Origin: Chryseobacterium sp. Tr-659
Lineage (GTDB): Bacteria; Bacteroidota; Bacteroidia; Flavobacteriales; Weeksellaceae
NCBI RefSeq assembly: GCF_011752975.1
Contig: NZ_VWWP01000004.1
Coordinates: 1 to 64,000 of the forward strand
Direction of reading: 5' to 3'
DNA length: 64,000 bases
Shown here piece after piece: positions 19,967 to 30,003 of the stretch (its first letter is position 1; each line of letters opens with the position of its first letter). A program made the position numbers and the translations under genes. Below the pieces are notes generated by a model. The model was not told the origin of the DNA. It searched no databases and saw only the letters and a program-made list of their open reading frames with translations.

Positions 19967-21148
19967 ATGCAAATGAAAAAAACAGCTACTTTTTTACTGG
20001 CTGCCATAGCCATGCAAAGTGCCGTAGCCCAAAATTTTATTCAGGCTTATCAGGACAGAGCAAATATGGTTAATCAATCCAATATTATTACATCTCTTCA
20101 GGAGTTTGCTAACTTGGGAGTTAAAACCACAGGTTCACAAGCTAATGCTAATGCATTGGACTGGCTTAAAAATAAATATCTTTCCTATGGATACAGTGCT
20201 GCCCAGATGGTTGAAGATCCTTTTACCTCCGGAAGTTATACCTCAAAAAACTTAGTAATTACCAAAACAGGAACTGTATATCCTGATAAATATGTTATTA
20301 TATGCGGACACTTTGACAGCATCACCGGACTGGGGATCAATGATAATGGAAGCGGAACTTCTATCATTCTTGAAGCTGCGAGAATCCTGAAAGATATTTC
20401 TACGGAATATTCCATTAAGTTTATACATTTTTCCGGAGAAGAACAGGGACTTCTGGGAAGCAAGCACTACGCCAATACGGTTGCTTACCAGGGAAATAAT
20501 CGTGTGCAGGATATAAAGATTGTCTTTAATCTTGATCAGGTAGGCGGCGTTATGGGGAATAACAATAATACGGTTTACTGTGATCAGGATCTGGGTGGTC
20601 TTTCTTCAAACAATGCTGCTTCGGCTACTGTAACCCAGGAATTGAGAAACTGCACCACGCTCTATTCTACTCTTCAGACCGCTGTAGATCCGGCGGCAGA
20701 TACGGATTATATCCCTTTTGAGCAGAAAGGTGAAGTGATCACAGGTTTTTTCGAAAGAATAAGAAGTACTTATCCTCATACTGTTAATGATACATTCGCC
20801 AATACGGATCCCGTATATATTTATAATATCGGGAAAGCATCCGTAGGAGCGTTACAGCATTTTGCCGTAGCTACCGGTACATTGGGAACTCATGAGGTTG
20901 TGGTGAAAAACTCATTAGAAAGTGTAAAAATTTACCCTAATCCTGTAAAAGATATGCTTAATATCGAGCTTCCGAATCCAGGGATTAAAAATTTCAGTTT
21001 TGAAATCACAGATTTCCAGGGGCGTTCTATTTTAAAGACATTTAATGAAACTAAGATCAATGTCTCCGGGCTGGAAAATGGAGCTTATGTGGGCATTATA
21101 AAAGCTCACGATAAGACCGTAGTGAGAAAAATATTAATCGACAGATAA
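19967..21148 (+). CDS. Secreted M28 zinc peptidase with T9SS tail, copy 2
   Basis: This paralogue of the preceding gene lies 50 nt downstream. The start is probably the second Met (19973, MKKTATFLLAAIAMQSAVAQ). All M28 residues are kept (CGHFDS, NDNGSGTS, GEEQGLLGS, NLDQVGG, PHTVNDTF). It differs from copy 1 in the substrate-side segment, reading AVDPAADTDYIPFEQKGEVI and FFERIRSTY where copy 1 has NLSYAYSSDYMPFEAKGYII and FYEYLRSQN. A T9SS tail is present (IYPNPVKDMLNIELP). A terminator follows. Confidence 0.95.
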   Translation: MQMKKTATFLLAAIAMQSAVAQNFIQAYQDRANMVNQSNIITSLQEFANLGVKTTGSQANANALDWLKNKYLSYGYSAAQMVEDPFTSGSYTSKNLVITKTGTVYPDKYVIICGHFDSITGLGINDNGSGTSIILEAARILKDISTEYSIKFIHFSGEEQGLLGSKHYANTVAYQGNNRVQDIKIVFNLDQVGGVMGNNNNTVYCDQDLGGLSSNNAASATVTQELRNCTTLYSTLQTAVDPAADTDYIPFEQKGEVITGFFERIRSTYPHTVNDTFANTDPVYIYNIGKASVGALQHFAVATGTLGTHEVVVKNSLESVKIYPNPVKDMLNIELPNPGIKNFSFEITDFQGRSILKTFNETKINVSGLENGAYVGIIKAHDKTVVRKILIDR

Positions 21149-21178
21149 CTTTTTTAGTTGCATAAAAAAAGGATTTAC

Positions 21179-21214
21179 AAGACTTCTGAATTATTTTCAG
21201 AAGTCTTATTTTAT
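21179..21214 (+). terminator. Terminator after peptidase copy 2
   Basis: AAGACTTCTGAA (21179-21190) and TTCAGAAGTCTT (21196-21207) form a perfect 12-bp stem, then a T-rich tail. Confidence 0.85.
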
Positions 21215-21381
21215 TAACCAGATTTAGATTCTTAATGAATATTCCAATATGACAACTCAATTAAAATTAATTATATAAAGTTGATCAAGAAAACTGACGG
21301 GTTTTAATTTTATTTTAAAAAATTAAACACTTCATTGTGATTTATTAACTATATTAGATTTACCAAAACAATATTAATAAT

Positions 21382-22551
21382 ATGAAAAAAATCACCACAG
21401 TTTTATGTGTTGCAACACTGATACAAAGTATCGGAGCACAATCTTTTATTCAGGCTTATAAGAACAGAGCTGATATGGTAACCCAAACAAACATTACCAA
21501 CAATTTACAGGAATTTGCAAGCTATGGAGTAAAAACCACCGGCTCACAAGCTAATGTGAATGCCATGAACTGGATCAAGAACAAATATCTTTCTTATGGC
21601 TATACTGCCAGTCAGATAGAGGAAAGTCCGTTCACATTTGGGAGTACAAGTTCTAAAAATTTAATCATAACAAAAACCGGAACATTGTATCCTAATAAAT
21701 ATGTTATTATTTGTGGGCATTTTGATACAATTAACGGTCCGGGAGTGAATGATAATGGCAGCGGAACTTCGATCATCCTGGAAGCAGCCAGAATTTTAAA
21801 AGATGTTCCAACAGAGTATTCTATAAAATTCATTCATTTCTCCGGGGAAGAACAAGGGCTTAGAGGAAGCAGTCATTATGTGAATAATGTTGTTTATCAG
21901 GGAGGCGTGCGTAAACTGGATATAAAACTGGTATTCAATCTTGATCAGGTAGGTGGTGTGAAAGGAAATAATAACAATACGGTTTATTGTGATGAAGACC
22001 AAGGCGGGCTTTCCAGTAATAATGCAGCTTCTGCGGCGGTAACTCAACAGCTTAGAAACTGTACAGCGCTCTACTCTCCTCTTCAAACCGCTGTGGATCC
22101 GGCGGCTGATACGGATTATATTCCTTTTGAACAGAAAGGAGAAGTAATTACCGGATTTTTTGAAAGGATAAGAAGTACATACCCTCACACTTCCAAAGAT
22201 ACTTTTGTGAATATGGATCCGGTTTATGTTTACAATATCGGAAAAGCAACTGTTGGGGCTTTACAGCATTTTGCCACGGCTTCAACTTCCACCAGTAAAG
22301 CAGCATCAAAGAATTCGCTGGAAGGTGTTAAGATTTATCCAAATCCTGCCAATAATGTTTTAAATATTGAATTACCGGATACCAAAGAAACCAATTTCAG
22401 TTTTGAAATTACCAATCTTACCGGCAGATCGATGTTGAAAGTTAATAACGAACGAAAAATTAATGTTTCTTCTCTTCAGAATGGAGTTTACGTAGGTATT
22501 TTAAAAGTTGGAGACCAAACTCTCGTTAAGAATATTATGATCGAAAGATAA
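21382..22551 (+). CDS. Secreted M28 zinc peptidase with T9SS tail, copy 3
   Basis: This third paralogue has 389 aa and signal peptide MKKITTVLCVATLIQSIGAQ. It keeps CGHFDT, NDNGSGTS, GEEQGLRGS, NLDQVGG and PHTSKDTF. It shares the AVDPAADTDYIPFEQKGE segment with copy 2, so copies 2 and 3 look closest there, while its N-terminus is closest to copy 1. This mosaic suggests exchange between copies. The tail is a T9SS type A domain (IYPNPANNVLNIELP). It is separated from copy 2 by a terminator and 233 nt. Confidence 0.95.
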   Translation: MKKITTVLCVATLIQSIGAQSFIQAYKNRADMVTQTNITNNLQEFASYGVKTTGSQANVNAMNWIKNKYLSYGYTASQIEESPFTFGSTSSKNLIITKTGTLYPNKYVIICGHFDTINGPGVNDNGSGTSIILEAARILKDVPTEYSIKFIHFSGEEQGLRGSSHYVNNVVYQGGVRKLDIKLVFNLDQVGGVKGNNNNTVYCDEDQGGLSSNNAASAAVTQQLRNCTALYSPLQTAVDPAADTDYIPFEQKGEVITGFFERIRSTYPHTSKDTFVNMDPVYVYNIGKATVGALQHFATASTSTSKAASKNSLEGVKIYPNPANNVLNIELPDTKETNFSFEITNLTGRSMLKVNNERKINVSSLQNGVYVGILKVGDQTLVKNIMIER

Positions 22552-22570
22552 ACTCAACAAATTCATAATA

Positions 22571-22606
22571 AAAAACAGCAGGAATATTCCTGCTGTTCTA
22601 TTTTTG
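22571..22606. terminator. Bidirectional terminator between peptidase array and his operon
   Basis: AACAGCAGGAAT/ATTCCTGCTGTT (22574-22597) is a perfect palindrome with an A-run on the left and a T-rich right flank, placed between convergent transcription units. Confidence 0.8.
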
Positions 22607-22626
22607 AAAACGTGTTTAAATATTTT

Positions 22627-22791
22627 TCATTTTAAACAGTTATTTTTTAATGCCAATTCTTTGATTTTAGAAATAACAGCCTCTTCATGAATAAAGCCGT
22701 TTTTAATATCTGTTAATAGTTCCTCCAGAGTTACTTTATAAACATCCGCTTCATTAATAGTAACAGCAGACATATATTGCCCATCATTCAT
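22627..22791 (-). CDS. Possible 54-aa protein downstream of and in frame with hisIE
   Basis: An open frame starting MNDGQYMSAVTINEADVYK and ending IKELALKNNCLK lies 24 nt after the hisIE stop. It is in the same frame: the hisIE TAA is followed by eight sense codons (KLQKALNL) and then this ATG. The amino acid composition is normal and amphipathic, unlike random AT-rich DNA. It could be a real small gene, a degraded C-terminus, or an extension read through the stop. No family is recognised. Confidence 0.4.
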   Translation of the reverse strand: MNDGQYMSAVTINEADVYKVTLEELLTDIKNGFIHEEAVISKIKELALKNNCLK

Positions 22792-22815
22792 TAGATTCAG
22801 AGCTTTCTGTAATTT

Positions 22816-23403
22816 TTATTTATCTCTGTTTTTAAGAATTCCTTCGATATCATCCATTGAAAATCCTTTGGCTTTCAACAGAATTAAGAAGTGATATATC
22901 AGATCTGCAGCTTCATTTTTAAAGAGCAATTCATTATCATCTTTAGCTTCTATAACCAATTCTACAGCCTCCTCACCTACTTTTTGAGCTACTTTATTAA
23001 TACCCCTCTGGTATAACGAATAGGTATAAGAACCTTCTGCTTTATCATCAATCCTTTGAGAAATTTTTTCTTCAAGTTCGTACAAAAATCCTTTAGAGTT
23101 CTTTTCACCGAAGCAGCTGAAACTTCCCGTGTGGCAAACCACATTCTTGGGTAAAGCTTTGATCAATAAGGTATCCTGGTCACAATCAATATCTATACTT
23201 TTTACCGTTAAAAAATTCCCGGATTCCTCTCCTTTTGTCCAGAGTCTGTTTTTGGAACGGCTGAAAAACGTGACAATTCCTTCTGCTTTTGTTTTTTCGA
23301 ATGCTTCTTCATTCATATAACCCAACATCAGAACCTGTAAAGTTCTGTCATCCTGAATGATCACCGGAACAAGACCATTATCTTTATTAAAATTAATATT
23401 CAT
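22816..23403 (-). CDS. hisIE: Phosphoribosyl-AMP cyclohydrolase / phosphoribosyl-ATP pyrophosphatase
   Basis: This bifunctional enzyme catalyses steps 2 and 3 of histidine synthesis. The HisI part (residues ~1-105) has [26 protein letters not shown] and CHTGSFSCF, carrying the zinc Cys residues. The HisE part (~105-195) has [12 protein letters not shown] and [14 protein letters not shown]. At 195 aa the length fits the fused form. It overlaps hisF by 4 nt and is the last recognised his gene. Confidence 0.97.
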   Translation of the reverse strand: MNINFNKDNGLVPVIIQDDRTLQVLMLGYMNEEAFEKTKAEGIVTFFSRSKNRLWTKGEESGNFLTVKSIDIDCDQDTLLIKALPKNVVCHTGSFSCFGEKNSKGFLYELEEKISQRIDDKAEGSYTYSLYQRGINKVAQKVGEEAVELVIEAKDDNELLFKNEAADLIYHFLILLKAKGFSMDDIEGILKNRDK

Positions 23404-24158
23404 CGTACGTTGATTTTTTGAGTTTTTAATTCTTTTTTCAATTCCTGAATGCCTATTTCATTAAAATGGAAAATACTGGCTGCCAATGCTCCTGTAGCTT
23501 TAGTTTCATTAAATACTTCAACAAAGTCAGCCACAGTACCCGCACCTCCCGAAGCAATAACAGGGATCCCGATTTGCTCTGAAACAAGCTTTGTAATCCG
23601 AAGATCAAAACCATTTTTGGTACCATCACCATCCATTGACGTTAGAAGGATCTCTCCCGCTCCCAGAGATTCTGCTTTTTTTGCCCAGTCTATCGTAATG
23701 AGTTCTGTTGCCTGTCTACCACCTTTGATGTGAACGAGATCAGTATTCTCTACCAGCCTGGTATCAATGGCCACTACTACGCACTGGCTTCCGAATTCTT
23801 TAGCCAGATGAACAATAAGCGCCGGATTTTTTACCGCAGAAGAATTGATACTGATTTTATCTGCCCCGGCTTCAAGAAGCTTTCTTACATCTTCTACGGA
23901 CGAAATTCCGCCGCCTACCGTAAATGGAATACTAAGCTCTTTAGCGATGTCTTTTACCAGTTCTACGAAAGTCTTTCTGTTTTCAATGGTTGCCGTGATA
24001 TCAAGGAAAACAAGTTCATCTGCTCCTTCCTGCTCATATTTCTTTGCAAGTTCTATGGGATCCCCCGCATTTTTAAGGTCCTCAAAATTGATTCCCTTCA
24101 CCGTACATCCGTCTTTAATATCCAAACATGGAATAATTCTTTTTTTAAGCATTTTCAA
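23400..24158 (-). CDS. hisF: Imidazole glycerol phosphate synthase, cyclase subunit
   Basis: HisF uses ammonia from HisH to make imidazole glycerol phosphate and AICAR. The (beta/alpha)8 barrel of 252 aa has the catalytic Asp residues in CLDIKDG (~11) and VAIDTR (~130), plus [13 protein letters not shown] and [11 protein letters not shown] phosphate-binding loops. The start is probably MKMLKK or MLKK. It overlaps hisA by 14 nt. Confidence 0.97.
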   Translation of the reverse strand: MKMLKKRIIPCLDIKDGCTVKGINFEDLKNAGDPIELAKKYEQEGADELVFLDITATIENRKTFVELVKDIAKELSIPFTVGGGISSVEDVRKLLEAGADKISINSSAVKNPALIVHLAKEFGSQCVVVAIDTRLVENTDLVHIKGGRQATELITIDWAKKAESLGAGEILLTSMDGDGTKNGFDLRITKLVSEQIGIPVIASGGAGTVADFVEVFNETKATGALAASIFHFNEIGIQELKKELKTQKINVR

Positions 24159-24867
24159 TAAAATTTTGAAGTTGTTGCAGGCTTATTCTGCCTTCATAAA
24201 TTGCTTTTCCGATAATTGTCCCGGCACAGCCGATATCTTTCATTTTATACACGTCTTTGATGCCTGAAATGCCGCCACTTGCCACCAGCTGCACAGAAGT
24301 CTTATACAAAATCTCTATATAAAGCCCTGTTGAAGGTCCCTCCAGCATACCATCTTTTGAAATATCAGTACAAATAGCTGTCTGAATCCCTTTTTCCTGA
24401 TATTGAAGAATGAAGTCAATCACATCATGACTGCTCTCTTCCAGCCATCCGGATGTTTTTATTTTTCTGTTATCGCAGTCAGCTCCCAGAATGATATTTT
24501 CTGAACCATATGTTTCAATCATCCGGAAACAGAATTCGGGATCCTGAACAGCAATACTTCCTAAAGTAATCTGTTGGGCTCCTGCGTTAAAAGCTGTTTC
24601 AATATCTTCTTTCGTTTTCAGACCACCCCCAAAATCGATATACAGGGAAGTTGAGCTGGCAATATTTTCCAACACCTTCTGATTAACAATATGTTTAGAT
24701 TTTGCACCATCAAGATCTACCAAGTGAAGAAACTGAATCCCAAAACTCTCAAACTCTTTAGCCACTTCTACAGGATCTTCATTATAAATTTTCTTTGTGC
24801 TGTAATCTCCCTTCGAAAGACGCACACACTTTCCATCAATAATATCAATAGCCGGAATAATTTTCAT
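24145..24867 (-). CDS. hisA: ProFAR isomerase
   Basis: HisA opens the ribose of ProFAR by Amadori rearrangement. The 240-aa half-repeat barrel resembles HisF. It has [17 protein letters not shown] with the catalytic Asp, [26 protein letters not shown] with the second Asp, and [11 protein letters not shown]. It lies 18 nt after hisH and overlaps hisF. Confidence 0.97.
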   Translation of the reverse strand: MKIIPAIDIIDGKCVRLSKGDYSTKKIYNEDPVEVAKEFESFGIQFLHLVDLDGAKSKHIVNQKVLENIASSTSLYIDFGGGLKTKEDIETAFNAGAQQITLGSIAVQDPEFCFRMIETYGSENIILGADCDNRKIKTSGWLEESSHDVIDFILQYQEKGIQTAICTDISKDGMLEGPSTGLYIEILYKTSVQLVASGGISGIKDVYKMKDIGCAGTIIGKAIYEGRISLQQLQNFIENA

Positions 24868-24885
24868 TTGTTCATGTTTTTATTA

Positions 24886-25464
24886 TTATAAATTGATAAA
24901 GCTGTTTAATATCTGATTCCCTACAGTTCCTGATTTTTCCGGGTGAAATTGTACTGCATAAAAGTTGTCTTTCTGTAAAGAAGCACTGAACGGCAGGATG
25001 TAATCACATACCGATGTGGTAAAATCTGACAATTCACAATAATAGCTGTGAACAAAATAAACATCATCCCATTTCTCTACGGCTGAAAACAAAGACGAAG
25101 TCTGATTTGAAATGGTATTCCAACCCATATGAGGTACAATGTCTTTAGCAGGAAACCTTCTTACACTGATATCAAAGATTCCGAGTCCTTCGGTATTTCC
25201 TTCTTCATTATCTTTACACATAAGCTGCATTCCCAGACATATCCCAAGAACCGGCTGTTTTAAAGAAGGAATAAGAAGATCCAGTCCTCTTTCTTTCAAT
25301 AGTTTCATCGTTGAAGAAGCTTCCCCTACGCCAGGAAATATCACTTTATCCGCTTTCAAAATCAGTTCAGGATCATCTGTGATCACAGAGTTTCTATTCA
25401 GCCTGTTAAGAGCATTCTGAACTGAATTTACGTTTCCTCCGTTATATTTTATTATTGCGATCAT
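24886..25464 (-). CDS. hisH: Imidazole glycerol phosphate synthase, glutaminase subunit
   Basis: HisH is the class I glutamine amidotransferase that feeds ammonia to HisF. The 192-aa protein has the nucleophile in LGICLGMQLM (~residue 76) and the His-Glu pair in VQFHPEKSG near the C-terminus. It begins MIAIIKYNGGNVNSV, typical of the family, 2 nt after hisB. Confidence 0.97.
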   Translation of the reverse strand: MIAIIKYNGGNVNSVQNALNRLNRNSVITDDPELILKADKVIFPGVGEASSTMKLLKERGLDLLIPSLKQPVLGICLGMQLMCKDNEEGNTEGLGIFDISVRRFPAKDIVPHMGWNTISNQTSSLFSAVEKWDDVYFVHSYYCELSDFTTSVCDYILPFSASLQKDNFYAVQFHPEKSGTVGNQILNSFINL

Positions 25465-25466
25465 AT

Positions 25467-26561
25467 TTATAAACTTCCTTTTGTGGAAGGTAAACTATAA
25501 TTAGTGTCTGATTGATTTACCGCCATTTTAATAGCTTTTGCAAATGCTTTGAATATGGATTCGATTTTGTGGTGCTCGTTTTCACCTTCTGCCCTGATAT
25601 TCAGATTGGATTTTGAAGAATCAGAGAAGGATTTGAAAAAGTGAAAAAACATTTCCGCAGGCATATCTCCAATTTTTTCCCGCTTGAACTCTGCATCCCA
25701 AACCACCCACGATCTTCCTCCGAAATCGATCGCCACCTGGGCAAGACAATCATCCATCGGAAGCAGGAAACCATATCTTTCAATCCCTTTTTTCTTTCCT
25801 AATGCTTTTAAAATGGCTTCACCAAGAACAATTCCAGTGTCTTCTATCGTGTGGTGTTCATCTACTGCAAGATCTCCGTTCACTTTTATCTTCAGATCCA
25901 TATTCCCGTGTCTGGCGATCTGATCCAGCATATGATCAAAAAAATGAAGCCCTGTAGAGATTTCCGATCTTCCGTTTCCGTCAATATTCACTTCAATTTC
26001 AATTTCTGTTTCATTCGTTTTTCGGGACACTTTTGCTTTTCTCATTCCTGATTTTAGGAACTGATAAATCTTTGCCCAATCTTTAGTAGAAAGCTCAGAT
26101 TCATTATTAAAGTTTTGATTAAGATAAATAGATTTAGTTCCCATATTTTTAGCTAATTGAACATCACTATCTCTATCACCAATTACATAGGAATTTTCAA
26201 GATCATAATTGCCGTAAATATATTTCCCAAGCATTCCTGTTCCCGGTTTTCGCGTGGGTAAATTTTCATGTTCAAAACTTTTATCAATCAAAATATCGCT
26301 AAAGATGATGCCTTCATTTTCGAATGCTTTCAACATTTTTTCATGAGGAGCAATAAAATCTTCCATCGGAAAGCTTTCCGTTCCCAACCCATCCTGATTG
26401 GTTACCATAACAAGTTCATAATCCAATTCATTGGCAATTTTTGCAAGGTTTTGAAAAACGCCGGGATAAAACTCAAGTTTTTCCAAAGAATCCACCTGAA
26501 AATCCGTAGGCGGTTCAATGATTAATGTGCCGTCACGATCTATAAAGAGTACTTTTTTCAT
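25467..26561 (-). CDS. hisB: Bifunctional histidinol-phosphatase / imidazoleglycerol-phosphate dehydratase
   Basis: This 364-aa fusion has an N-terminal HAD phosphatase ([36 protein letters not shown]). The C-terminal dehydratase has [30 protein letters not shown] and [18 protein letters not shown], the two His-rich metal motifs. It carries out steps 7 and 9 of the pathway. It is tightly packed between hisC (3-nt gap) and hisH. Confidence 0.97.
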   Translation of the reverse strand: MKKVLFIDRDGTLIIEPPTDFQVDSLEKLEFYPGVFQNLAKIANELDYELVMVTNQDGLGTESFPMEDFIAPHEKMLKAFENEGIIFSDILIDKSFEHENLPTRKPGTGMLGKYIYGNYDLENSYVIGDRDSDVQLAKNMGTKSIYLNQNFNNESELSTKDWAKIYQFLKSGMRKAKVSRKTNETEIEIEVNIDGNGRSEISTGLHFFDHMLDQIARHGNMDLKIKVNGDLAVDEHHTIEDTGIVLGEAILKALGKKKGIERYGFLLPMDDCLAQVAIDFGGRSWVVWDAEFKREKIGDMPAEMFFHFFKSFSDSSKSNLNIRAEGENEHHKIESIFKAFAKAIKMAVNQSDTNYSLPSTKGSL

Positions 26562-26564
26562 AAT

Positions 26565-27590
26565 TTAAATGCTTTTTAAAAGGTTAATCAGCTTTTCATT
26601 TTCTGCACGGTTTCCTACATTAATTCTGATGCATCCAGCAATCGCAGGATCTCTTCTGCTCGTTAGAATCTCTTTCTTCAGCATATTTCCGTATACAGAT
26701 TCAATATCTTTCACTTTAATCAAAAAGAAATTGGCATTCGTAGGAAATACTTTTGAAATACATTCAATTTCCTGAAACTGTTCTTCCAGCCATTTTCTCT
26801 CTTCCAGAATGCTCTTTACATTTTCTTGAAGTCTGCTTTCATCATCCAGTGTTTTCAGAATCAGTTCCTGGCTTAGTACATTCACGTTATAAGGCGCTTT
26901 CACTGTATTGATAAGTGTAATAATTTCTTCTGAAGCGTAGGCCATTCCTACTCTTGCTCCGGCAATTCCCCAAGCTTTTGAAAAGGTTTGAAGAACAATC
27001 AGATTGGAATACTTTTCCAGAAGCTCCAGGCTCGATTTTTTTCCGGAAAACTCAATATAAGCTTCATCCACCACTACAATTCCGTTGAAATTCTGAAGAT
27101 AAAATTCAATATCATCAATACTGTTTCCGGTAGGATTATTAGGTGAACACAAAAAGAAAATCTTGAGAGTTGCGTCTTCTGCTGCTTTTAGAAAATCATT
27201 TTTTATGATCTCAAAGTTTTCATCCAGATCAAGTTTTAACACTCTATTTTCATTGATAGCCGCATAAAAACCATACATTGCAAAGGATGGATTCATCATC
27301 AGAATAGAATCTTTTTTAGGCTCACAGAAAATTTTAATGATCAGATCAATAAGCTCATCACTCCCATTTCCGATGGCAATCTGCGAAGGAGACACATTTT
27401 TAAGTGCAGCTAATCTGCTTTTAAGCTTCTTTTGAGTAGAATCCGGATAGCGGTTACATGTTCCGAACGGACTTTCATTGGCATCCAGAAATACCGGAGC
27501 ATTAAACTCATTATGATCCCTAAAACTGATATACGGCTGTAATTTTAATATATTTTCTCGTACTAAAGTATTGATACTGTTATTTTTCAT
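26565..27590 (-). CDS. hisC: Histidinol-phosphate aminotransferase
   Basis: HisC is a PLP-dependent class I/II aminotransferase of the histidine pathway. It has FLCSPNNPTGNS, VVDEAYIEFSG and the PLP-Lys motif QTFSKAWGIAGARVGM. I choose the internal Met at 27590 (MKNNSINTLVRENILKLQPY), which matches flavobacterial HisC N-termini. An upstream Met at 27620 would add ten unlikely residues. Confidence 0.95.
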   Translation of the reverse strand: MKNNSINTLVRENILKLQPYISFRDHNEFNAPVFLDANESPFGTCNRYPDSTQKKLKSRLAALKNVSPSQIAIGNGSDELIDLIIKIFCEPKKDSILMMNPSFAMYGFYAAINENRVLKLDLDENFEIIKNDFLKAAEDATLKIFFLCSPNNPTGNSIDDIEFYLQNFNGIVVVDEAYIEFSGKKSSLELLEKYSNLIVLQTFSKAWGIAGARVGMAYASEEIITLINTVKAPYNVNVLSQELILKTLDDESRLQENVKSILEERKWLEEQFQEIECISKVFPTNANFFLIKVKDIESVYGNMLKKEILTSRRDPAIAGCIRINVGNRAENEKLINLLKSI

Positions 27591-27649
27591 TGAATTGATT
27601 TTTATTGTAAACAAACGCAATAACCAAACGGTCGATTATTATGTATTAA

Positions 27650-28924
27650 TTATTTTAATCTTATGGATACTGCATTTTTATGCGCAAATAAACCTTCTGC
27701 TTCTGCCATAAGTTCTATGGTCTTTCCTAAATTCAGGAGCCCTTCCTTTGAAAGATGTTGAAATGTTATTTTCTTTACAAAGCTATCCAGTGAGACTCCG
27801 CTATAATTCTTTGCATATGCATTGGTGGGAAGTGTGTGATTGGTTCCGCTGGCATAATCTCCCGCACTTTCACAGGAATAATTCCCGAGAAAAACTGAGC
27901 CTGCATTCTGTACTTTCGGGATATATTTTTCAAAATTATCAACAGCCAGAATAAGGTGTTCGGGAGCATAAATATTACTAAATTCAAGAGCTTCTTCTAA
28001 AGTATTCACTACAATAAAAGAGCTGTTTTCCAGCGCCTGACCTGCAAACTCATTTCTTGGTAAATCTTTGATTTGCCGCTCAACAGCCCTTATAGTTTCA
28101 TCAAAAACTTTAACCTCAGTAGTAATAAATACAACCTGACTATCACTTCCGTGTTCTGCCTGAGAGAGAAGGTCTGCTGCACAAAATTCAGGGACAGCCT
28201 GCTGATCTGCTATAACAAGAACTTCACTGGGACCGGCTGGCATATCTATGGCAACTCCGTAACGCTGTGCATATTCTTTAGCAGCTACGACAAACTGGTT
28301 TCCGGGGCCAAAAATTTTATATACCTTGGGAACACTTTCCGTCCCTAAAGTCATCGCAGCAATGGCCTGAGCTCCTCCTGTTTTAAATATTTTTGTAACT
28401 CCGCAAAGTGTAGCCGCATACAAGATGGCAGGATTGATATTTCCGTTCTCATCCGGTGGCGAACAAAGAATAATTTCTTTACAACCTGCCAGATTTGCCG
28501 GCACCGCAAGCATTAATACGGTTGAGAATAAAGGAGCTGTCCCGCCCGGAATATAAATTCCCACATTTTCAACAGCCCTATTTTCTCTCCAGCAAACAAC
28601 ACCTTTTGTTGTCTCAATTTTTTGAACTTCCTGTTTTTGTGAAGCGTGGAACTTTGAAATATTCTCTTTCGCCTGCTGAATGGCACTTTTCAAATCATTA
28701 TCGATTTGATTTACTGCACTTTCTATTTCTTCTTCGGTAACAGAAATTCTTTCTGTATCCGCGTTATCAAATTTTCTGTTGAATCCTATTAAAGCCTGGT
28801 CTCCATTTTTTTCAACTTCTGCAAATATTTCAGCCACGAGTCCTGAAATCTCTTTCTGCTCTAAAACAGGGCGCTTCACCAAATCTTTCCAGATATTTTG
28901 TTCCGGATATTTATATATTTTCAT
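27650..28924 (-). CDS. hisD: Histidinol dehydrogenase
   Basis: HisD oxidises histidinol to histidine in two NAD-dependent steps with a zinc site. Signatures are GIYIPGGTAPLFSTVLM, KIFGPGNQFVVAAKEYAQR, DMPAGPSEVLVIAD, QAEHGSDSQVVFIT and DYASGTNHTLPT. The start at 28924 (MKIYKYPEQN) leaves a 10-nt gap to hisG. The upstream Met at 28954 would overlap hisG and add non-conserved residues. Confidence 0.95.
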   Translation of the reverse strand: MKIYKYPEQNIWKDLVKRPVLEQKEISGLVAEIFAEVEKNGDQALIGFNRKFDNADTERISVTEEEIESAVNQIDNDLKSAIQQAKENISKFHASQKQEVQKIETTKGVVCWRENRAVENVGIYIPGGTAPLFSTVLMLAVPANLAGCKEIILCSPPDENGNINPAILYAATLCGVTKIFKTGGAQAIAAMTLGTESVPKVYKIFGPGNQFVVAAKEYAQRYGVAIDMPAGPSEVLVIADQQAVPEFCAADLLSQAEHGSDSQVVFITTEVKVFDETIRAVERQIKDLPRNEFAGQALENSSFIVVNTLEEALEFSNIYAPEHLILAVDNFEKYIPKVQNAGSVFLGNYSCESAGDYASGTNHTLPTNAYAKNYSGVSLDSFVKKITFQHLSKEGLLNLGKTIELMAEAEGLFAHKNAVSIRLK

Positions 28925-28934
28925 AGTTTCTTCT

Positions 28935-29792
28935 TTAAATAACCATTTTATCAATGGGAATAATTAAAATATCCTGTGCTCCGTTGTCTTTCAATTCATC
29001 AATCACTTCCCAGAAGCGTTCTTCATCAATCACAGAATGAATACTACTCCAGCCTTCTTCTGCCAAAGGAATAACCGTGGGACTTTTCAGAACCGGAAGA
29101 ACTTCAGCCACTTTTGATATCTTTTCGTTGGGAACATTCATCAGAATGTATTTTGAATTTTTTGCTTTTAATACAGCTTTGATCCTGAAAACAAATTTTT
29201 CAAGAATCACGTTTTTTTCAGAAGATAATTGAGGAGTTTGAGCGAGTACAGCCTCGGATTTCAATAAAGTTACCGTTTCTCTGAGCCCATTTTTGAATAA
29301 AGTGCTCCCGGAACTTACAATATCACAGATTCCTTCTGCCAGGCCGATATTAGGTGCTATTTCCACAGATCCGGAAATGACGTGAATATCTGATGTAATG
29401 CCCCTGGTTTCCAGAAAATTCCGGAGGGTATTTGGGTAAGAAGTGGCTATTTTTTTGCCTTGGAAATAAGAAATATCGTCTGTTTCCACTTCTTTTGGAA
29501 CAGCAAGTGAAACACGGCATTTTGAAAAGCCCAGCTTTTCAACAATCTGAATGTTTTTTCCCTTCTCTATTAAGAGGTTTTCTCCCACAATGGCAACATC
29601 CACTACGCCATCTTCAAGGTATTGGGGGATATCGGAATTCCGGAGATACATAATTTCCATCGGAAAGTTATCTACCGAGACTTTCAGCTGGTCTTTTCCG
29701 TTGTTGACGAATATCCCACAGTCTTTGAGAAGCTGTAAGGATTCTTCGTAGAGCCGGCCGCTTTTCTGAATCGCAATTTTTAATTTACTCAT
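28935..29792 (-). CDS. hisG: ATP phosphoribosyltransferase, long form
   Basis: HisG joins ATP and PRPP, the committed and feedback-controlled step. At 285 aa it is the long form with a C-terminal regulatory domain (~residues 210-285), so it needs no HisZ. Motifs include AIQKSGRLYEESLQLL, EDGVVDVAIVGENLL and EGICDIVSSGSTLFKNGL. It is the first structural gene of the operon, behind the leader peptide and terminator. Confidence 0.97.
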   Translation of the reverse strand: MSKLKIAIQKSGRLYEESLQLLKDCGIFVNNGKDQLKVSVDNFPMEIMYLRNSDIPQYLEDGVVDVAIVGENLLIEKGKNIQIVEKLGFSKCRVSLAVPKEVETDDISYFQGKKIATSYPNTLRNFLETRGITSDIHVISGSVEIAPNIGLAEGICDIVSSGSTLFKNGLRETVTLLKSEAVLAQTPQLSSEKNVILEKFVFRIKAVLKAKNSKYILMNVPNEKISKVAEVLPVLKSPTVIPLAEEGWSSIHSVIDEERFWEVIDELKDNGAQDILIIPIDKMVI

Positions 29793-29861
29793 TTCGTCTT
29801 TTTTGAGTCCGAGTAAATAAAAACTGATCTATTGAAATTTCTGAGGAGAATTCAGGAAACA

Positions 29862-29892
29862 AAAAAACCGTCTATTTACTCAGACGGTTTTA
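29862..29892 (-). terminator. his attenuator terminator
   Basis: AAACCGTCT and AGACGGTTT (29865-29873 with 29882-29890) form a 9-bp stem. On the minus strand it is followed by seven T. It lies between the His-rich leader peptide and hisG, the position of the attenuator in classical his operons. Confidence 0.85.
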
Positions 29893-29935
29893 ATTATTTT
29901 TGATTTTAGCACAAACATATATCAATCAATTCCGC

Positions 29936-29986
29936 CTAACAGAGATGATGATAATAATGATGTAATGCTAAAAAAATGGGTTTCAT
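29936..29986 (-). CDS. hisL: his operon leader peptide (HHYYHH)
   Basis: A 17-codon reading frame encodes MKPIFLALHHYYHHLC and a TAG stop. Four of 16 residues are His, in two pairs around two Tyr. It lies just after a perfect promoter and about 45 nt before the attenuator hairpin. This is the layout of a ribosome-stalling leader: scarce charged tRNA-His would stall ribosomes at the His codons and favour read-through into hisG. Seen directly: the frame, codons, hairpin and promoter. Inferred: the mechanism. Symbol hisL is given by analogy. Confidence 0.85.
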   Translation of the reverse strand: MKPIFLALHHYYHHLC

Positions 29987-30003
29987 TGTATTGAATTATG
30001 ATG

